Source: Candidatus Binatia bacterium
GTDB taxonomy: Bacteria; Desulfobacterota; Binatia; HRBIN30
Direction of reading: 5' to 3'
Assembly: GCA_026415395.1 (NCBI GenBank)
Contig: JAOAHD010000007.1
Location: forward strand, 981,972-1,045,971
Length of the DNA: 64,000 nucleotides
Below the pieces are notes generated by a model, which ran no database searches, was not told the DNA's origin, and saw only the letters and a list, made by a program, of their open reading frames with translations. Made by a program: the position numbers and the translations under genes. Shown here in pieces: positions 60,826 through 64,000 of this stretch; position 1 is the first letter of the stretch; every line of letters starts with the position of its first letter.

Positions 60826-62572
60826 AAGCGTCTGCCATCTTGGTTGCAGAGGTGAACGCGACGAGGATGCGACGAACGGTGCCCTCGCGACGCTCATCTA
60901 GCTTGGCTCCGTTACGTTCAAGCAAGGACCGGGCGATCAAAAACCCCAAAGGTTCGATTCCGGCCCGAGCCACGGGTTGAAGGTCCACGTAGCCGCCGAG
61001 CCGTTCAACGACGCCGGTGTGCGGCTGTGGAAAACGAATCTCGACTGCGGTGCTGTTCCTGCTGGGTTCAATCGCTAGCGTGGCACCTTCATCGAGATCG
61101 CGCAGCACGGCACGGAGGAGATTTTCCAATGCAAAGCTGAGTTGGGCAGGGTCTCCAGAGATCGTGTTCCCTTCTGCCGGAACATAGTGGAGCACGATTT
61201 GCTTCTCCGAGAGCACCGGAGCGAGTTCCGCCAGCGCTGGCGCCAGCACTGCATTTACCGATGTTTGCTGAGGCGCGGGTGGACCAAAGCGAGCAAAACG
61301 CAGCAGGTTTTCGAGGAGCTGGTCCATCCGGTTCACTGCCTCGCCAGCAAGCTGTGCAATTTGTTCGCGACCGGTTTCGTCGTTCAGCAGGCGCTCAAGG
61401 TGTTGGCTAATCGTCTTGATCGTAACAAGGGGATTCTTGAGCTCATGGGCAAGCTCGTTGAGCAACACCTCGAGTTGCCGTGTCGTAGCACTGGCGCCCA
61501 CGACGGATGCGTTACGCGTCTCGTCTGCCGAACCCAACCCTGGTGAGGCTAGCGATCGCGGTCGATCAGGTGGCTCGAAGAGGATTTCTTCCGCGCCGAT
61601 GGGCCGATGGCGGACGAGCGTCATGGTTCTCGCAAGCACTGCCTCTAATTCCGATAGGTTGCCCAGCCAAAGGTAGTGCTTCAAAAGGTCCCAAGCTTGG
61701 GGTGTGAAGGTCGCGGGGCTCACGTGCAGCAAACTGCTGAGCCTGGCGCTCTCCGCAGCAATGATGTGAGGCAGCTCCGCAGCGCGTTCTCGCAGCGGCG
61801 GTAGTGGAATGGAAAACACGGCGAGTTGGTGCAACAAAGTCGGATTTGCGTGAGTCCGTTCGGCCAGCTCATCGGGGCCCGTCCTGCTCAAAGAGATGAG
61901 CCACACGCGGCGGTTGGCGGTGCGCATCCAGTCGAGCATTTCTGCAAGTCCGGCTTCGGTCGAGGAACACCCTGTGTCGAGCCCACGGACGCATACAGTC
62001 ACACCGCTTGCGGACGCGCCTTTCTTCAGCCCCTGTACGAACTGCGGCGTAAGGTTCGAGGCGTTGACAATTTCAACGGTGGCATTGCCGCTTGCCCGAT
62101 GCATGGCGCGGGCTAGCCTCAGTTTCCCGGTTCCTGGCTCCCCATGAATCAGGGTGGGAAGTCGTGTGCGGAGGGCTCCCCGCACTATGCCTGCTACTTC
62201 CGGGGGAAGCAGCGGGGGAGGAAACGAAGGAAGGAGCAGCTCCCTGCGGTCTTCTTGTGCCGCCGCCCAGATTTCGCGTACTCGACGTCGCAACACGTAG
62301 GGTTGGAAGAGGCGTGGCAAAGCGGAGGACTCGGCTGAGCGGTCGCCCTCGCTCTGGATCCACAGCACCGGTACGTCAGGCGCCAACCGAGCCAGCGTTT
62401 CAGCAGACACGGCTCCGCGCTCCACAATCAGAAGGTCGCCTGGGAAGGGAGTCGGAAGATTGGCGAAGGCCTCCGGGGTGAAGCGCGTCACCTGGTGCTC
62501 CCGCAGCACAATGGCCACGGTTTCCCGGATGCTGGGAGACTGATCGACAACTCCGATCTTCAGGCGCTCCAC
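60794..62572 (-). CDS. Fusion of degenerate receiver, sigma-54-activator-like AAA domain and histidine kinase
   Basis: 592 residues with unusual order. Residues 1-105 resemble a receiver (KIGVVDQSPSIRETVAIVL) but the acceptor Asp is missing (LLIVERGAV). Residues 120-335 resemble an NtrC-type AAA domain: Walker A HGEPGTGK (143-150), IPLPPLRERAAELPHI, and YLWLGNLSELEAVLARTM. The GAFTGA loop and the Walker B Asp-Glu are absent. Residues 360-580 are a kinase: His376 in ELAHELKNPLVTI and an N-box-like ALENLLRAVL, but with poor G boxes (GFLIARSLLERNG). It is therefore probably a signalling partner of the NtrC regulator encoded just downstream and not itself a promoter activator. Confidence 0.85.
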   Translation of the reverse strand: MERLKIGVVDQSPSIRETVAIVLREHQVTRFTPEAFANLPTPFPGDLLIVERGAVSAETLARLAPDVPVLWIQSEGDRSAESSALPRLFQPYVLRRRVREIWAAAQEDRRELLLPSFPPPLLPPEVAGIVRGALRTRLPTLIHGEPGTGKLRLARAMHRASGNATVEIVNASNLTPQFVQGLKKGASASGVTVCVRGLDTGCSSTEAGLAEMLDWMRTANRRVWLISLSRTGPDELAERTHANPTLLHQLAVFSIPLPPLRERAAELPHIIAAESARLSSLLHVSPATFTPQAWDLLKHYLWLGNLSELEAVLARTMTLVRHRPIGAEEILFEPPDRPRSLASPGLGSADETRNASVVGASATTRQLEVLLNELAHELKNPLVTIKTISQHLERLLNDETGREQIAQLAGEAVNRMDQLLENLLRFARFGPPAPQQTSVNAVLAPALAELAPVLSEKQIVLHYVPAEGNTISGDPAQLSFALENLLRAVLRDLDEGATLAIEPSRNSTAVEIRFPQPHTGVVERLGGYVDLQPVARAGIEPLGFLIARSLLERNGAKLDERREGTVRRILVAFTSATKMADAYDEETHSHRG

Positions 62573-62628
62573 TCCACCAACTCCTTACCCGCCCTTTGCG
62601 CCATGGTTTTAGGGCTACCAGTGGAGTC

Positions 62629-62657
62629 CCGTATCCCCAAAGGTGTACAAAAGTCAA
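62629..62657 (-). promoter_or_regulatory. Candidate sigma-70 promoter of AAA-kinase gene
   Basis: On the minus strand TTGACT (62652-62657) precedes GATACG with a 16-base spacer (or ATACGG with 17). It lies about 57 bp before the start codon. The -35 overlaps the 13-mer shared with the upstream region of the REC-kinase gene. The -10 fit is weak (3 of 6). Confidence 0.35.
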
Positions 62658-62833
62658 CTCAGTGAACCGAGGGCGCAGCCGTGAGCCACGAAGAGGAGAC
62701 CTTGAAAAGGCCATCTATTCGAGCCCACCCGGCTTTTTCTCCGAGCACCGTTTGCGGGTTGCACAAAGTCGCTTCCCTCAGGCATGTTGACTGAACAGGA
62801 CAAGGAACGGCAAACTTTTCGGGGTCCACGGCT

Positions 62834-63943
62834 ATGGCAAAAACTCGGACGCTTCCGCATGGTCTGGCCTTTGCGCCGGTAAAGATCGGTGTCTTGATCG
62901 ACATCGACATGGGCACCAAGGAAGATTTCCTCAGCACACTGCGGGTCGCCTTCGAACTGGCCGATGCCGAGGGGCGACTTCCAAGGACGGTGGAGCTCGT
63001 GGTCAAAGAGGCCATCGGCCTACCGCGTCTGGAAGCCCGCAATACGGTGCGAGGCTACGGAGAATTGGTGGAGTCTGGAGTGCTAGGGGTCATCGGGCCA
63101 TTGATTACGGACAACTCTTTGGCCCTCAAGCAGGAAATTGAGCGCTGTGGTGTTCCGGCGATTACCTGGACCGGCACTGACCGTTACTTCGGCGAGTACT
63201 GCTTTAATTTGGGTAACGGCGGCCTGGCAGAAGAAGGCGCATTGATGGCAAATTGGATTTGCCGCCAGGGACTGAAGCGCGTGGCCATGATGCACGAGCT
63301 CAGTCCCGGCGGGATCGAGTATGCCGTGAATTTTCGATACTTCGCACAGCGACATGATCTCGACATTATCGCTGAAGCCTACACGAGCCAGACACCGACG
63401 GACCTCGAGTCGGCGATCCGGAAGTTGCGCGCGGCGGAGCCAGACTGCCTCGCTTATCTCGGTTACGGGTACCCAACGATCCTGCTAGGCCCGATATTCC
63501 GCCAGTTGAACTGGAATCCGGCGCGGATCATGACCACAGCGTTTCAGTTTTGCTACGCGAAGCCGGAATGGATGGCGGCGCTTGAGGGCTGGTACGGAAT
63601 CGATCAGCTCTGTGAGCAAAACCCTCGGCTGCAGCCGGTGCTCGATCGAGTCGCAGCAGCGACCGGCAAGCGGTGCGACCACACGGTGACGGCTCTGGCT
63701 TGGGATACAGCGATGCTCATCGCCGAAGGGCTTGCTCGCGCCCCGCTGTTGACGCCCGCCGGCTTTAAAGAGGGTTTGGAGAAGGTGCGGATGCTCCCGG
63801 CTGTGAACGGGGGACCGCGAACGCACATCAGTATGGGACCTTTTGACCATAAAGGCTACAAGGGTGATTGGCTGCTCATCCGCAAAATCGAAGGCGGGAG
63901 GACTGTCTTTGTCGAGTTGTACGAACCTTGTCGCTTGCACTGA
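62834..63943 (+). CDS. Branched-chain amino-acid-type periplasmic-binding-fold protein without signal peptide
   Basis: 369 residues. The fold is that of type I binding proteins of the Leu/Ile/Val family: KIGVLIDIDMGTKEDFLSTL, RGYGELVESGVLGVIGPLITDNSLA, GVPAITWTGTDRYFGEY, and LKRVAMMHELSPGGIEYAVN. The usual signal peptide is missing: the protein starts MAKTRTLPHGLAFAPVK and goes at once into the first strand. It would therefore be cytoplasmic, acting as a ligand sensor rather than a transporter subunit. No permease or ATPase gene is seen in the window. The frame's own ATG 62834 has no strong Shine-Dalgarno. Alternatively, export could use a non-classical route. Confidence 0.85.
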   Translation: MAKTRTLPHGLAFAPVKIGVLIDIDMGTKEDFLSTLRVAFELADAEGRLPRTVELVVKEAIGLPRLEARNTVRGYGELVESGVLGVIGPLITDNSLALKQEIERCGVPAITWTGTDRYFGEYCFNLGNGGLAEEGALMANWICRQGLKRVAMMHELSPGGIEYAVNFRYFAQRHDLDIIAEAYTSQTPTDLESAIRKLRAAEPDCLAYLGYGYPTILLGPIFRQLNWNPARIMTTAFQFCYAKPEWMAALEGWYGIDQLCEQNPRLQPVLDRVAAATGKRCDHTVTALAWDTAMLIAEGLARAPLLTPAGFKEGLEKVRMLPAVNGGPRTHISMGPFDHKGYKGDWLLIRKIEGGRTVFVELYEPCRLH

Positions 63944-63974
63944 GTGAGGATCTAGCGGGCGCGAGGAGTGAGCG

Positions 63975-64000
63975 ATGGACGACTTTGGACCCGCGGCCCC
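63975..64000 (+). CDS. Start of next gene, cut by window edge
   Basis: ATG at 63975 with GAGGAG 6 bases upstream opens a frame (MDDFGPAA) that runs off the right edge. It begins 32 bp after the binding-fold gene, so it may be co-transcribed. Product unknown. Confidence 0.45.

Noticed and set aside
1-64000. CRISPR repeat array or other cas genes
   Set aside because: No run of regularly spaced direct repeats was seen and no cas gene other than the Cad1-like one; an array may lie beyond the left edge.

Overview
The window is a dense chromosomal segment from a Gram-negative, moderately high-GC bacterium. The Gram-negative assignment rests on a BamD-like lipoprotein, a CzcCBA-type tripartite efflux pump, an ExbB/ExbD pair and several lipobox proteins. 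A coenzyme F420 cluster (cofG-cofH-cofD-cofE), a B12-dependent ribonucleotide reductase, a CysO/CysM-type cysteine pathway and a gene mix rich in acyl-CoA, amidase and GMC enzymes would fit an uncultured deltaproteobacterial-type lineage (for example Binatota-like). That taxonomic guess is inference only. No insertion sequence, prophage, CRISPR repeat array or rRNA was seen, and no gap between genes exceeds about 300 bp.

Layout. 1-1726 (minus): the 5' part of a large gene cut by the left edge. It encodes a CRISPR-associated NE0113/CARF-like sensor fused to an adenosine deaminase, i.e. a Cad1-type type III CRISPR effector; this is the most striking item. 1.9-11.2 kb: priA and the czcA-czcB-czcC efflux operon, then a DUF3187-like outer-membrane protein divergent from czcC. 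11.2-16.7 kb: a methyltransferase, polA and an ECF sigma/anti-sigma operon with two small tail genes. 16.7-23.9 kb (minus): one long, tightly packed sulfur operon. It reads E1-like ThiF/MoeB, CysO-like sulfur carrier, CysM-like cysteine synthase, a degenerate E1 homologue, an unassigned radical SAM protein, a DASS anion transporter, a UspA-like protein and ATP sulfurylase. This links sulfate uptake and activation to sulfur-carrier cysteine synthesis. 24-30.7 kb: bamD, tRNA-Gly with its terminator, tRNA-Cys, peroxiredoxin, a CDGSH protein, a frameshifted methyltransferase, Nudix, GH1 beta-glucosidase and DUF721.

30.7-33.8 kb: a class II ribonucleotide reductase (nrdJ) behind a promoter whose spacer is occupied by an NrdR box, with a second box one spacing downstream. 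33.9-41.4 kb: a TetR regulator, two large lipoproteins (HEAT-like; CehA/McbA-type PHP), an amidase and an enoyl-CoA hydratase. 41.5-53.2 kb: a REC-GAF-PAS histidine kinase, cytochrome P460 divergent from an HxlR regulator, XRE and Ycf46-like AAA proteins, ExbBD, a PLP enzyme, a Tat-exported GMC dehydrogenase pair and a membrane protein interrupted by an in-frame amber codon.

53.2-57.3 kb (minus): the F420 cluster. 57.3-62.6 kb (minus): a hypothetical gene and three tandem two-component genes, one an unusual AAA+/histidine-kinase fusion. 62.8 kb to the end (plus): a branched-chain-amino-acid-type binding-fold protein without a signal peptide, and the first codons of another gene. Several start codons were moved from the longest frame on the basis of Shine-Dalgarno sequences, lipoboxes or overlaps; these choices are stated in each entry.
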